DNA from: Kalmusia sp. IMI 367209
Taxonomy: Eukaryota > Ascomycota > Dothideomycetes > Pleosporales > Didymosphaeriaceae
Direction of reading: 5' to 3'
Length of the DNA: 64,000 bases
Assembly: GCA_027946365.1 (NCBI GenBank)
Contig: JAPEUQ010000009.1
Span: 930,001-994,000 of the forward strand
The position numbers were made by a program, and so were the translations under genes. The number at the start of each line of letters is the position of its first letter. The stretch's first letter is position 1. Under the pieces are notes generated by a model. That model did no database searches. It was given only the letters and a program-made list of their open reading frames with translations, and had not been told where the DNA came from. Below are positions 46,025 to 55,484 of this stretch, piece after piece.

Positions 46025-46978
46025 TTACAACTTGTTGGCGCCGAAGTTATCCACGGGCGCATCCGCCTTCACGCTCTCCCAGATCTTATCAATCCTCTCC
46101 ACCGCGCTCTGACTAAGGCCGCCCTTCTTCAGCCCCGAAATTGTCGGCTCGGTCTGGCTGATCTTGCTCGCCCCGAAGATAACAGCATCGCCCAGCTCCG
46201 CCTTCAATGCAGAGTTGTACCCGACCCAGCGATACGCCAACTCGGCCTTGCTGACGCCTTCTGCCTCCGCAATCGCATTCCACTCGCCCAGCGCCGCGCG
46301 CAGACTCGGCTTGTCGTACAGCTTCGTGTACATGCCGCCGATGGCTCGGGGGTTGAAGCGGCCAGCGCCGGCGTCTAGGTCGGCAGGGGTCTTGGTCAGG
46401 AAGCCGCCTGCGAGTGGGGAATAGGCGTAGAAAGCGAAGTTGAGCTTGCGGAGGAGCGGAAAGAGGATCGTTTCGAGGTGGCGGGCGACGGGGGAGTAGT
46501 TGCCTTGGTAGACAGACGGGAGGACATAGCCCTTTTCCTTGGCGATGTCGTAGGCCGCTTGGACTTGTGCGGGTGTGAAGTTGGAGAGGCCGAAGCGCTT
46601 GAACCAGCCTTTCTTGTAGGCTTCGTTGATGCCCTCGAGCGTCTCTTCAATGGGGACCGTGTCGTCGGGGGCATGGATGTAGAGGATGTCGACTTGGTCA
46701 ACGTGCAGGCGCTTCAAGCTGTCCTTGACGTCGCGCACGACACCGTCCTTTGTGGCGTTGCCGGGGCCAAAGCCGCCTACTATCTTGGTATCGATGGTGA
46801 AGTTTTTGCGTGCTTCGTGCTTGCCGATGGCTTCCTCTGAGCCCTGGTATAGGCGTGCTGAGTCGATAACGGTTACGCCAGATTTGAGGAGAATATCAAG
46901 GGCTTCGGCTTGCACAGCGGGATCGGCGTAGGGACCTTGGGGGAAGACGGCGCCGCCGTAGACGATTTTGATAGGCAT
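46025..46978 (-). CDS. aldo-keto reductase (AKR7-like)
   Basis: Single exon, 317 aa, starting at ATG 46978. TIM-barrel AKR features: VTVIDSARLYQGSEE with the catalytic Asp and Tyr, TKIVGG with the Lys, and ILYIHAPDDTVPIEETLEG with the His, then KRFGLSNF and AYSPLAGGFLT. Cofactor contact near the C-terminus is VIFGASKISQTEPT. The pattern is closest to the aflatoxin-aldehyde-reductase-type AKR7 family, which reduces aldehydes with NADPH. It was not possible to define the substrate. Intact, no introns. The short promoter runs into a gene-free 1 kb. Confidence 0.92.
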   Translation of the reverse strand: MPIKIVYGGAVFPQGPYADPAVQAEALDILLKSGVTVIDSARLYQGSEEAIGKHEARKNFTIDTKIVGGFGPGNATKDGVVRDVKDSLKRLHVDQVDILYIHAPDDTVPIEETLEGINEAYKKGWFKRFGLSNFTPAQVQAAYDIAKEKGYVLPSVYQGNYSPVARHLETILFPLLRKLNFAFYAYSPLAGGFLTKTPADLDAGAGRFNPRAIGGMYTKLYDKPSLRAALGEWNAIAEAEGVSKAELAYRWVGYNSALKAELGDAVIFGASKISQTEPTISGLKKGGLSQSAVERIDKIWESVKADAPVDNFGANKL

Positions 46979-47952
46979 AGTGGCTAAATATATCTCTTTC
47001 TTTGATGACGGAGATGATTGAAGAGTGGATGAGTTGGCTGGAGAGGGGTGGTGGAACAGGAGTTATGACTTATTGTGGCCAGAGAAGGACGAAATAGAGC
47101 ACGAAGATATAGAAAGCACCTACCGGCGGACGTGGTACCTCTGCTTTATACACTCTCCTCCCCTTTCGTCACGTACGCCGCGTGCCTGCATCTACGCGGC
47201 GCATACATGATAAAACGGGTTACCGTGCGAGAATACCGTACCATGACACCAACCTCGGCTTCAATTGCTCAATACGCCCCGCGAATTGCCCCACATTACC
47301 CCTTCACACTATGCTAAAGCCGATACCTCCACCCTGAAACTTGGTCCCAAAGCGGTACTTGCTACCCTATCATGTGCGAAAAGAAGTGCATTTTCTTAGC
47401 TTACCAGATGGGGATTAGCCGCACGCGGAGGCATTGCTGCGGTTGGTACGGTTTTCTTATATCCGCTTACAAATTGCCCTCTGGTAGGCGAGACTGCGTA
47501 TGAGTAGACACGGTCGGAGTAGGGGATGGTAGTGCCGAAGAGTGTAGAAGGATATAGACGCTTACATGGCTTTACTACTTCAGTTGGGGTCGTCTTGATT
47601 AGTGTCGAGAGTAGACAAAGCGGACGATATACGGAGGGGGTGTCATGTGATTATTAAACCCTTGCTTTGCGTTGCAGGATACGCGCGTAATGCAAGGGGA
47701 TTATGGTCATGCATGGCTGTACTGTTTTGATAATGGATGCTTAATAAATAATTTTCGTTGTTTGTGTTCTCACTGCTTTGTTCCGCTTGGAGACTTCGTC
47801 GCTGACTAGAGTGTCTTCCTGAAATCGGACATGTGCCAATAACCTACTTTTCAGCATTGTGGACTTGCTCGCTGAGAAGCAACGATATTTCGATACACCA
47901 TACAATACACCTGATTCGGTATCTCATGCCCTCAAACAGACTTACTTATACA
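46979..47952. other. intergenic, no gene supported
   Basis: About 1 kb between two minus-strand genes, holding the promoter of the aldo-keto reductase. No other feature seen. Confidence 0.45.
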
Positions 47953-49864
47953 TCATAGCGCTGCTATCCTTGGCAACGGTTTATTTTTCACGTCCTCGAA
48001 CGTCATCCTCCTCTTCCGCACTAATTCCAGCGCTGCAACAGGACTACCAGTCTCCGCCACAGCAGGGCTCTGCAATACACGACTGGTAGTCGTTACAGCT
48101 CTAGCAGTGGTCTCAGGACCTTGAGGGCTGTTTGAGGACCGTATAGGGTCTTCAGACCGTATCTTGCGAAAGGGAACAAACTTGTCGATGGCCGACCTTC
48201 TAACATCTTTCTCATCTTCCCTACTATTCAACCCAGGTCTGTCTAGTGACTCGGTAGATGAAGTTCCAATGATGGTCGCATCGGGATTTTCAACCTTGAC
48301 CTGATCCTGCAGCTCCGGCTTCCACACCTTCCCACCTTGCTGCATCCTGGCCGAAGTATCAGGCGCACTCATACGTCTCGGATGCCTCCCCGTCGGTGCT
48401 TTCTCCGGACCAGTCCCAGGTATACTCGTCCCGTTGAGTATAGCATACGCGATCTCGCTCGCCGTTGCTCTACGCTCGGCATCGCCTTCGTTAGAAAAAG
48501 GGCTTCCGCGTCCTTCGCTGGGGCCTGTAGATCCGCTGCGGGAGCTCCAGCCTACACTACCTACTGGGGTGGCAGTACTGAGGCGGCGGGGGCGTGTCAG
48601 AGAGACAGATGAGCGAGTGTAGCGGATGCGATAGGGGAGATTATGGTTGGCGACCGCGAAGGGTGGATTCGGGTGAGAGCGTGAGACGGTGGCGCCCAGT
48701 GGTGAGGGGGCGGTTGGGTGGACTGCGCGCCAAGCGGATGCGGAATATTGTGCTGCCACTGATACTGGCACGGATCCCGCTGCTGCGGCGAGTCGAGGCG
48801 GAAGCGGTAGATGAGGGCTAGATACAGAGGGTTGGAACAAGGGCGGTGGTGGATCGAGGGAGGGCGCCCGTGGTGGTGGAGCGAAAGCTGGAGGAAAGGG
48901 CGGAGGGTGCGCGTGGGACGTGAAGATACCCAGGCCCAGTGATCGGATCGGAGCTGGTGCTACAATTGTGTCAGATGTTGATGTCGTATTCAGATCGAGC
49001 GTATCCACGTCTGTGTTGGATTGGTTTGAGAACGTGCTTCGGTGAGTCGAGTACGACGTTTGTCTGCGGCGGTATCCTTCCGATGCGGCAGATGCACTGC
49101 GCGAAGGGGATGATCTATGAGAGACACTAGGAGTAGTGTTCGGTGTAGGAGCTGGGGTGTAATTATAGTTCAACAGATGAGCTTCGAAAGGGCGTGACAC
49201 AGTCGATAGCATGCCGAAAAGTATACATGAAGCTACCCTGTTATTTTGTTAGCGACAGTAAATATGTGCTTTAAGTATATAGCGCACAACGTAATTATCG
49301 CGAAAGCCATCCCAGCGCGAGCTAATCTGCACGTTTTCCCCGCTTCCCAGCTATCGAGATCGGTCGCTCCAGGTAAACACGTAGGTCGCCGCGCAACAAC
49401 AATCATGTTCCAGCCACCGGTCAGCAGCCAAAGAATGCACAACGTAACAGCAAAGCGGATCGCAATGTATGACGTCTTCTTATCCATTGACGGTGGTCGT
49501 CCTTGATGCCGCCATATCCTCTGTTTAAGACAAAAGATACTGTGAAGGTTGATGTAAGCTAGCGTTGCAAGAGCCTGTGGAAAGGTCAGTTGATCCCTGC
49601 AACTAAGAGCTTGGATCTCACAGAAATCAGAGTCAAAACCTCGGACGCAATGTTGGTGGCATCTCCCGAATCAGATGCAATTAGATAGATAGAAACGGTG
49701 ACGCATAGCAAAGAGCTGTAGAAAAGAATGTTGAGTAGGACCGTGATGGCGATTAGAGTCCATTGGCGACGAGATAGTCGGATGTGAATCTTGGTGAGAA
49801 CTGTGGAAGCTTCGGACTTGTTAGGCAATTGCCCAATTGCACCACTCCGGGCCGGCTCAGCCAT
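47953..49864 (-). CDS. four-TM (MARVEL-like) membrane protein with Ser/Pro tail, frame break
   Basis: Exons 49864..49622 and 49574..47953, with about 621 aa after repair. Four hydrophobic helices lie in the first 170 residues (WTLIAITVLLNILFYSSLL; ALATLAYINLHSIF; FAVTLCILWLLTGGWNMIVV; FAIITLCAIYLKHIF), with the two-Cys loop typical of fungal MARVEL-like proteins. The remaining 420 residues are a Ser/Pro/Arg-rich cytosolic tail (for example RAPSLDPPPPLFQP and many RSxS sites) likely to be phosphorylated. The frame changes in a run of G at about 49234-49237: TVANKITG then VASCILFGMLSTVS in the next frame. Adding one G joins them. Role unknown; membrane organisation is suggested by the family. 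Confidence 0.68.
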
Positions 49865-51045
49865 CAAGTGACGACTTTTCAAGGTAATGACCGTGTCCTC
49901 TGCCAGTCAATGATGGTGCTAAGGGAATCCCACGAGGGGCAGGGGCAGTGTGTGAGTCGTAGGTGATCTGAACCATGGGTTGCAGCGCCCTACCACAAAG
50001 TTCAATATCCTACCTCTGGAATGTCGACTCGACGCGTTCAAGGTAACTTTGGGTTTGGCGCATGAGAGACCGACGGTAAGAAAGAAAGACAGGTAACAAA
50101 CAAAAAGAGCGTCAACAAGCTCATCTCGAAAAGAATGAGCCGCCAAAGGGTACCGGAGCTGAGGAATGCGGCTTCTATTAAGCGAGAAAGTCAGGTGAAG
50201 GTGACATCCGGCCGTCGGAGTGTCAAGTAGGTACCGACTCTAGAATTGAGCCTGAACATGGCCTCTAACCGGCAACGTCTCGAAAGCGAATGGACATGTT
50301 CAAGATACTCGAACGGTTGAGGAAACAAGTACAAACGCAGATGCGCGGTCTTGTTAAATGACGTGTATGAAGGGAGAGAAGTAAGGAATGTTGGACGAGA
50401 CGAAGTCTCAGATACACAGGGTCATGGTGGTTCACGGCTCTGCTGGAAACATCTTGACGGTTTCGAATTGAGGCCACCGCCATTGTATGTATTCATTGAC
50501 CTCTAACAGCTCCGATGGTTAAGCGACACCGGATATCACATTATGGAACGTCCCGAATTTATTGCGTGGTGAAGACAATTAACGGTATGCCAGAGCGCCG
50601 ACGCAGCTGCCACGCGTGGATTGCCAGGGATGACGCGCATTGCTGCATAGGCTCATATCCCCTGGTCAACCACGCATCTTTATTATGCCGATTAACTCAG
50701 GCACCAAAGGGGCTTTCGGCGTTCAAGAGCTTCCGGCTTCCGATTGGTTTTCGATGCTCTCAATAAGCGCGCATAGCTAGACAGCTTCACTGATCTAGAT
50801 TTGCGATATTTCCAAAGTCCGCATCGTCGCACCGTATGCATACGGGCCTTCAGCGATCGACATTTCACGATGTCTTCTGTATTGCCAAGTCATTGATGAA
50901 TTTTGGCTGGATCTTGCGCTGCGTAGCAATCGTGTAGTCCCTTCGCGTTGCAGCTGCCTTCTGGATGTAAGGCCAGGTTATGTGGTTATAGTCATCAAGC
51001 AACGCTCGAAGCGCCGCAACGAGCGCGCAGCGAAGTGAACTTCGC
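49865..51045. other. intergenic, no gene supported
   Basis: About 1.2 kb with only short frames. No tRNA or repeat recognised. Confidence 0.45.
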
Positions 51046-51877
51046 TCAGAGGATCAGAAGCAATACTAACAAGAGGATGAGAACGAATATGAGCACGGCA
51101 ATACAGCAGCTTGACCAGCGATCTGCGCGACGTATAAGCCAATGAGCACCGCAACACCAAACAGCTAGCACTTACCTTCGTTCTTCTTGATGACCCAACC
51201 GACCTTTTTAATGCCCGTCTGCAGCTTGCCGCCAACTCGGTCAGCCACGTTATCGACATCGTTGAGCAGCTCTCCCTGCTCCTCGAGTTCGCGACCCATG
51301 TCATCGGCTTGCTGGCGCAGGTTGCCGACGGTCCGGAAGACGCCGTCGAGCTGTTCGTCCTGCTCATGCATTAATTCCATCTGGCGCTCCTGCTCAAATG
51401 CGGCATATCCGTCCTCGTCCTCGAAGGAGTCAGGGTCGGGCAGGAAATCTCCGTTAGCAGCGGCCTTGCCCTTGTTCTGCGCGTCCTGTACGGTCTGCTG
51501 CAGCTCGTCGCGCATGTTCGCAATCTCGTCGCCGACATCCTTGACTAGCTTTCTCCGCCGCTCGACCTCATCAATCTCCAGCCCGAAGCGGTAGGGGTCG
51601 TGTTCGACGGCCTTGACGCTCTCGATCAAGTCCTCGAGGTCCTGGCTCAGATCCTGCAGCGTCTGTTCGAGTTCACTGCGTGCTTCTCGCAGTTCCGGCG
51701 AGTTCGCTGAGGAAGCAGACGATCGTATGCGACGGTAGGAAGCAAACAGCGGCCGAGAGGTGTTCAGAGCAGATAGAACGTCTCTAGACACATGTTAGTA
51801 GCTATGGGCAACCGAACCTGGAAGTCTTACGCCTGAACCTGCAAAAATGGGTCCTCGTCGTTCGTTGTGGACATCAT
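51046..51877 (-). CDS. tlg1: syntaxin-6-type t-SNARE (Tlg1-like)
   Basis: Three exons, 51877..51831, 51783..51176 and 51122..51046, give 243 aa. The first exon (MMSTTNDEDPFLQVQ) and the last (DRWSSCCIAVLIFVLILLLVLLL) are small and are recovered only by splicing. The N-terminal helical region (SELEQTLQDLSQDLEDLIESV) matches the syntaxin-6 domain. The SNARE motif (about 150-210, EQDEQLDGVFRTVGNLRQQADDMG ... LNDVDNVADRVGGKL) has the central Gln of a Qc-SNARE. A single C-terminal transmembrane anchor follows. It acts in endosome-to-Golgi traffic. It shares a 262 bp divergent promoter with the methyltransferase gene. Confidence 0.92.
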
Positions 51878-52139
51878 ATTCAGCTAAATATCACGGAATC
51901 GCTTGCAATCAAAGACAAAACAGAGCCACGATCGCCAGAGTGCATATAATATCGCGGGTTGGAGATGTTGAGTAGGCACCGCCGCTAATGCCGAGAGAGC
52001 CTCAGAGCTGGAGCACAGACCAATCATCGGCCTTTGGTCAAAATTCACTCCGATGGCTCATCAACGCCTCAGACTTTCCCCATGAGGAAAAATCGCCTTT
52101 TTTGTAACTCTCTCAGCCGCTTCAGCCAGAGCCACGACT

Positions 52140-54242
52140 ATGGCTGATACCATGGGTCCGGAGACGCCCCTTCCCCTTCCTCCCGACTTCTCCGACGTGG
52201 ACGAATATGTGGAGTCACTTCTGAAATTGACCACTACATCGTGGCTGCTTCAAACACTGTGCGGGGGTGTCCACATCCTGGATTTCTACACGAGATCGCC
52301 AGATCTGTACGCGACCATTCTACCCGAATCATGGCGCACGTGGTTTAAAAGTCGTGATATCATGGACATCCTAGATCTACTGATGCGAGAGAACCTTAGC
52401 CAATTCGATGAACTTGGGAAAGGGGATCAGAGCTGGCGTGAAGGTCCAGTCCCGCCAGAGGATCTTTTAAAGTATATTAAAGATGTCCGCAAGCACCTCC
52501 TTGCAAGAGAGTTTCCGCCTCCAGGCTCAGGACCAGCACCTGAGAAGGCGAGCATTGCACGCCACATAGCTCTTGGGATGAAAGTCAAGAAAGTACACGA
52601 AGTGGATAACTTCGCTCGTTATATTGACAGACTGACTGCCGAAATAAAGGCGTCCGGGAGAGAGGAGATCACACATCTGGTAGACTTTGGTTCCGGACAG
52701 AATTACCTAGGACGAGCGTTAGCTGCACCTCCATATTCGAAGCATCTCGTTGCCGTTGAAAGCAAGCAGCACAATATCCAAGGCGCTAAGAATATGGATA
52801 TTAAAGCCAAGTTAGTGCCGAAACCGGTGGTCATGGTGAATAAGAAGGAGTATCGTGCCAAGTTCGAGAAAGGAAAGAAAGAGAAGAAGAACAGGCTAAA
52901 GGGATTGGGCACTCCGCTCAGTAACGGCACATCGACACCAGAAGAGAGTCAATCATACGGTGAAAGCTCGCAGATTGACGCCTTAGCAGTTCCTGAATCC
53001 ACTGCAGCTGAACAAACACTAGCGAATGGTGTCAAATGTGATGATGATGGATGCGAGTTTGAGCCTAGTGAACAACCCAATGGAAGCATTTCAAAAACTA
53101 CCACAACGCATTTACAGGTTTACACAGAAGGACAGGGCAGCGTTCAATACGTCGAACACATAATAAAGAATGGCGACCTCAATCCCGTCATCGATCAAGT
53201 CTTAGACAGTACGCGAGTGCAGAACGAAGACGCGTCATCCACTCCCGCCGTCATAGAGGAACCCACGAATCTAAAAACTGTACCAAAACCCGCCACCGTC
53301 AATGCCATGGTCATGTCCCTCCATTCCTGCGGCAACCTCGTCCACCACGGCCTCCGCTCCCTCCTCCTCAACCCCTCCGTATCCGCCGTAGCAATGGTAG
53401 GCTGTTGCTACAACCTCGTTACCGAGCGTCTCGGTCCGCCGACCTACAAGCTCCCTACCCTCAGGCCAAATCATCCCCGCCTTGAAAAAACCTCCAACGC
53501 TTTCGATCCCCACGGCTTTCCCATGTCTGACAAGCTCGCAAACTACCCCCTCCCACACACCCCACTCCCCACGGCAAACGGAGCCAGCGCACCAGAGACG
53601 CAGCCCAAAGGCGTCCGACTGAACATCACGAGCCGCATGATGGCCGTCCAAGCACCTTTCAACTGGGGCCGCGCCGACAGCGAACTCTTCTTCGCACGGC
53701 ATTACTACCGCGCGCTCCTGCAGCGCATTTTTCTCGACCGCGGCGTCGTCTCCGCTCCCGTCGACGCCGACAGCGTAGTCGGCGGTTCAGCCTCTGGCCA
53801 TACCAGCAAGGTGAACTGGACGCCGCCCAACGGGCGCGGCCCTGGTCTCAGCTCCGACGGCACCAGCACACCGCTTACCATTGGCACGTTGCGAAAGTTC
53901 GCATACAAAGATTTCCGCTCGTATGTGCGTGCTGCCATCGCTAAACTTACGGCACCGAATACGTTTTGCGAGGTCGATCCCAACTTTATCAAGGAAAAGA
54001 TGCAGGGCTTGACGGATGAGGACATCCAGAGGTACGAGGAGGAGTACAGGGAGAAGAAGCATGAGCTGAGTGTCATGTGGAGCCTTATGGCGTTCAGTGC
54101 AGGGGTCGTGGAAGCCGTCATCGTGACTGATCGATGGCTGTGGCTGAAGGAGCAGGAAGAAGTGCAGACGGCTTGGGTAGAGCCAGTCTTCGACTACGCG
54201 CTTAGTCCGCGGAATCTAGTGGTCGTAGGGATTAAGAAGTAA
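52140..54242 (+). CDS. METTL25/RRNAD1-like methyltransferase-domain protein
   Basis: Intronless, 700 aa. An SAM-binding Rossmann motif is at about residues 180-205 (HLVDFGSGQNYLGRALAA) followed by a VAVESKQHN acidic-loop position. A second conserved block near residue 385 is LHSCGNLVHHGLRSLL ... VAMVGCCYNLVTERLG, typical of the PF13679 methyltransferase group that includes METTL25 proteins. A disordered Ser/Lys/Glu-rich insertion (about 235-380) separates the two. The C-terminal part (ALLQRIFLDRG; FAYKDFRSYVRAAIAKL) is also conserved in the family. The methyl acceptor is not established. A tandem repeat starts 27 bp after the stop. Confidence 0.88.
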   Translation: MADTMGPETPLPLPPDFSDVDEYVESLLKLTTTSWLLQTLCGGVHILDFYTRSPDLYATILPESWRTWFKSRDIMDILDLLMRENLSQFDELGKGDQSWREGPVPPEDLLKYIKDVRKHLLAREFPPPGSGPAPEKASIARHIALGMKVKKVHEVDNFARYIDRLTAEIKASGREEITHLVDFGSGQNYLGRALAAPPYSKHLVAVESKQHNIQGAKNMDIKAKLVPKPVVMVNKKEYRAKFEKGKKEKKNRLKGLGTPLSNGTSTPEESQSYGESSQIDALAVPESTAAEQTLANGVKCDDDGCEFEPSEQPNGSISKTTTTHLQVYTEGQGSVQYVEHIIKNGDLNPVIDQVLDSTRVQNEDASSTPAVIEEPTNLKTVPKPATVNAMVMSLHSCGNLVHHGLRSLLLNPSVSAVAMVGCCYNLVTERLGPPTYKLPTLRPNHPRLEKTSNAFDPHGFPMSDKLANYPLPHTPLPTANGASAPETQPKGVRLNITSRMMAVQAPFNWGRADSELFFARHYYRALLQRIFLDRGVVSAPVDADSVVGGSASGHTSKVNWTPPNGRGPGLSSDGTSTPLTIGTLRKFAYKDFRSYVRAAIAKLTAPNTFCEVDPNFIKEKMQGLTDEDIQRYEEEYREKKHELSVMWSLMAFSAGVVEAVIVTDRWLWLKEQEEVQTAWVEPVFDYALSPRNLVVVGIKK

Positions 54243-54268
54243 GATGTACTACATCGGATTCTCGGCAG

Positions 54269-54389
54269 CGACTCTTGGTACCGATGCGCGGGACGGCTCG
54301 TGGTACCGATACATGGGAGGACGCTTGGTACCGATACTCAGGGGCGACGTTGGTACCGATACTTGGGCGCGACGTTAATACCGATACTC
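54269..54389 (+). repeat. five-copy imperfect minisatellite in the 3' flank
   Basis: Five head-to-tail units of about 20-28 bp begin 27 bp after the methyltransferase stop codon. Each contains GGTACCGAT (ATACCGAT in the last) followed by a variable G-rich linker, with consensus ACG-TTGGTACCGATACT-GGGGCG. Copies become less exact toward the end. Copy number is likely variable between strains. Confidence 0.8.
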
Positions 54390-54768
54390 CGTTAGCTTAT
54401 GAATGTACAATAAAGTAGACGCTTTAAATTGACTCCTTCCTAATTCGTCTATCCCCTTGACTTTACATATAGCTTCCTTCGATCAGTTCTCACAGAGCGC
54501 GGCTTATTTAGACCTCCGCCTTACTTTATCCTCTGCCTTCTCCCCTTCCCGAACCTCCTCTGCCAACATTACTACCCTCGCCTCCTCCCCTTCCATCCGC
54601 GCTCCCTCCTCCCCTACCAAAACCACCCCGCTTGCCTTCGTCCCTTCCCCTGCCGAGGAGCCCGCGCCCCTACTGCCCTCGCTCTCTGGCCCACTCGTAA
54701 CCCTCACCTCCTCAGCCCGCTCACTCCCGCCGCTCCCGCTGCTCCTCCCACCGCCGCTCTGACTCCCC
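54390..54768. other. 3' flank of the small zinc-ribbon gene
   Basis: A long minus-strand Gly/Ser/Glu-rich frame (54504..55367) overlaps the zinc-ribbon gene in another frame. It could extend that protein if a frame error exists, but I cannot support it. Confidence 0.35.
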
Positions 54769-55074
54769 TTAGCACTCCCTCGTCCCCACCACGTCTCTTC
54801 CTTGGTCCCCGCTCGCCCGCCCTGCCGTGCTTTCCCTCCGCCGAACCCACTCGTTAGCCTCTTCGCACTCCCCGCAGTACCCGTGCCGGCAGTTTGCACA
54901 TACCAGGGACAAATCGAGGATGCGGGCTTCGCTGCCGCCACGCCGATAGTCGGGCACGTTTTGTTCGGAGCAGTGGTGGCAGACCCAGGCGAGGTTTTCG
55001 AGGTGGTTTCTGCGGGCTCGGTGGGTGAGGAAGGGGCGAGGGGCGGGCGAGCGTGCGCGGGCGGTAAATGCCAT
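54769..55074 (-). CDS. small zinc-ribbon-like protein (WVCxxC family), second copy
   Basis: Single exon, 101 aa, start ATG 55074. The zinc motif is WVCHHCSEQN, a spacer, LVCANCRHGYCGEC. That is W-x-C-x2-C-x3-N ... C-x2-C-x-H-x2-C-x2-C, the same layout as the gene at 45421..45780. N- and C-termini are basic. The spacer between the CxxC pairs is longer than in the 45421 copy. The C-terminal end may be set by a frame error, since the adjacent frame continues as a Gly/Ser-rich stretch. Function unknown. Confidence 0.55.
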   Translation of the reverse strand: MAFTARARSPAPRPFLTHRARRNHLENLAWVCHHCSEQNVPDYRRGGSEARILDLSLVCANCRHGYCGECEEANEWVRRRESTAGRASGDQGRDVVGTREC

Positions 55075-55484
55075 TTTTGGTGGTCTTGACTGGAGTGTGG
55101 ATTAGTTGGCGTTAGTGGCGCGCGTGTGTGTGAGGGGACTGTGGACCAGAGAAAGGAAGGTTTTATAGGAGTGCGTACGTTTGGTAGTTGAGAGTTTGTT
55201 AGTGTCATGGGGTCTGGGATTCGTTTGCGTTTGCTGCCTTGTAATAGAAATGTGAAAAGAGAGTTTGTGGAATAGAAAGACTGATTTTCTTGTACGTATC
55301 GGATGAGGCTGCGAATGGCTGTTCGTGTCGGACGGGCAACAATGATGATTCTTCTTCTTGGCATCAATTGTACGTATTCCTAATCTTTCGAACGGGCAAT
55401 CCAGAAGTACCATGGTTATCCCTCTCTTGCACAAACAAGCACCAAATTCTTTTGCTAATAGCGAAATCAATACTGTTTCTTGAA
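55075..55484. other. intergenic, no gene supported
   Basis: Spacer of about 400 bp. No feature supported. Confidence 0.45.

Noticed and set aside
49865..51045. search for CRISPR arrays, operons or phage-like genes here and elsewhere
   Set aside because: No direct-repeat arrays or prokaryotic gene order anywhere; introns and families are eukaryotic.
54504..55367. long Gly/Ser/Glu-rich minus-strand frame
   Set aside because: Overlaps the zinc-ribbon gene in another frame and is low complexity, so likely a shadow, unless a frame error joins the two.
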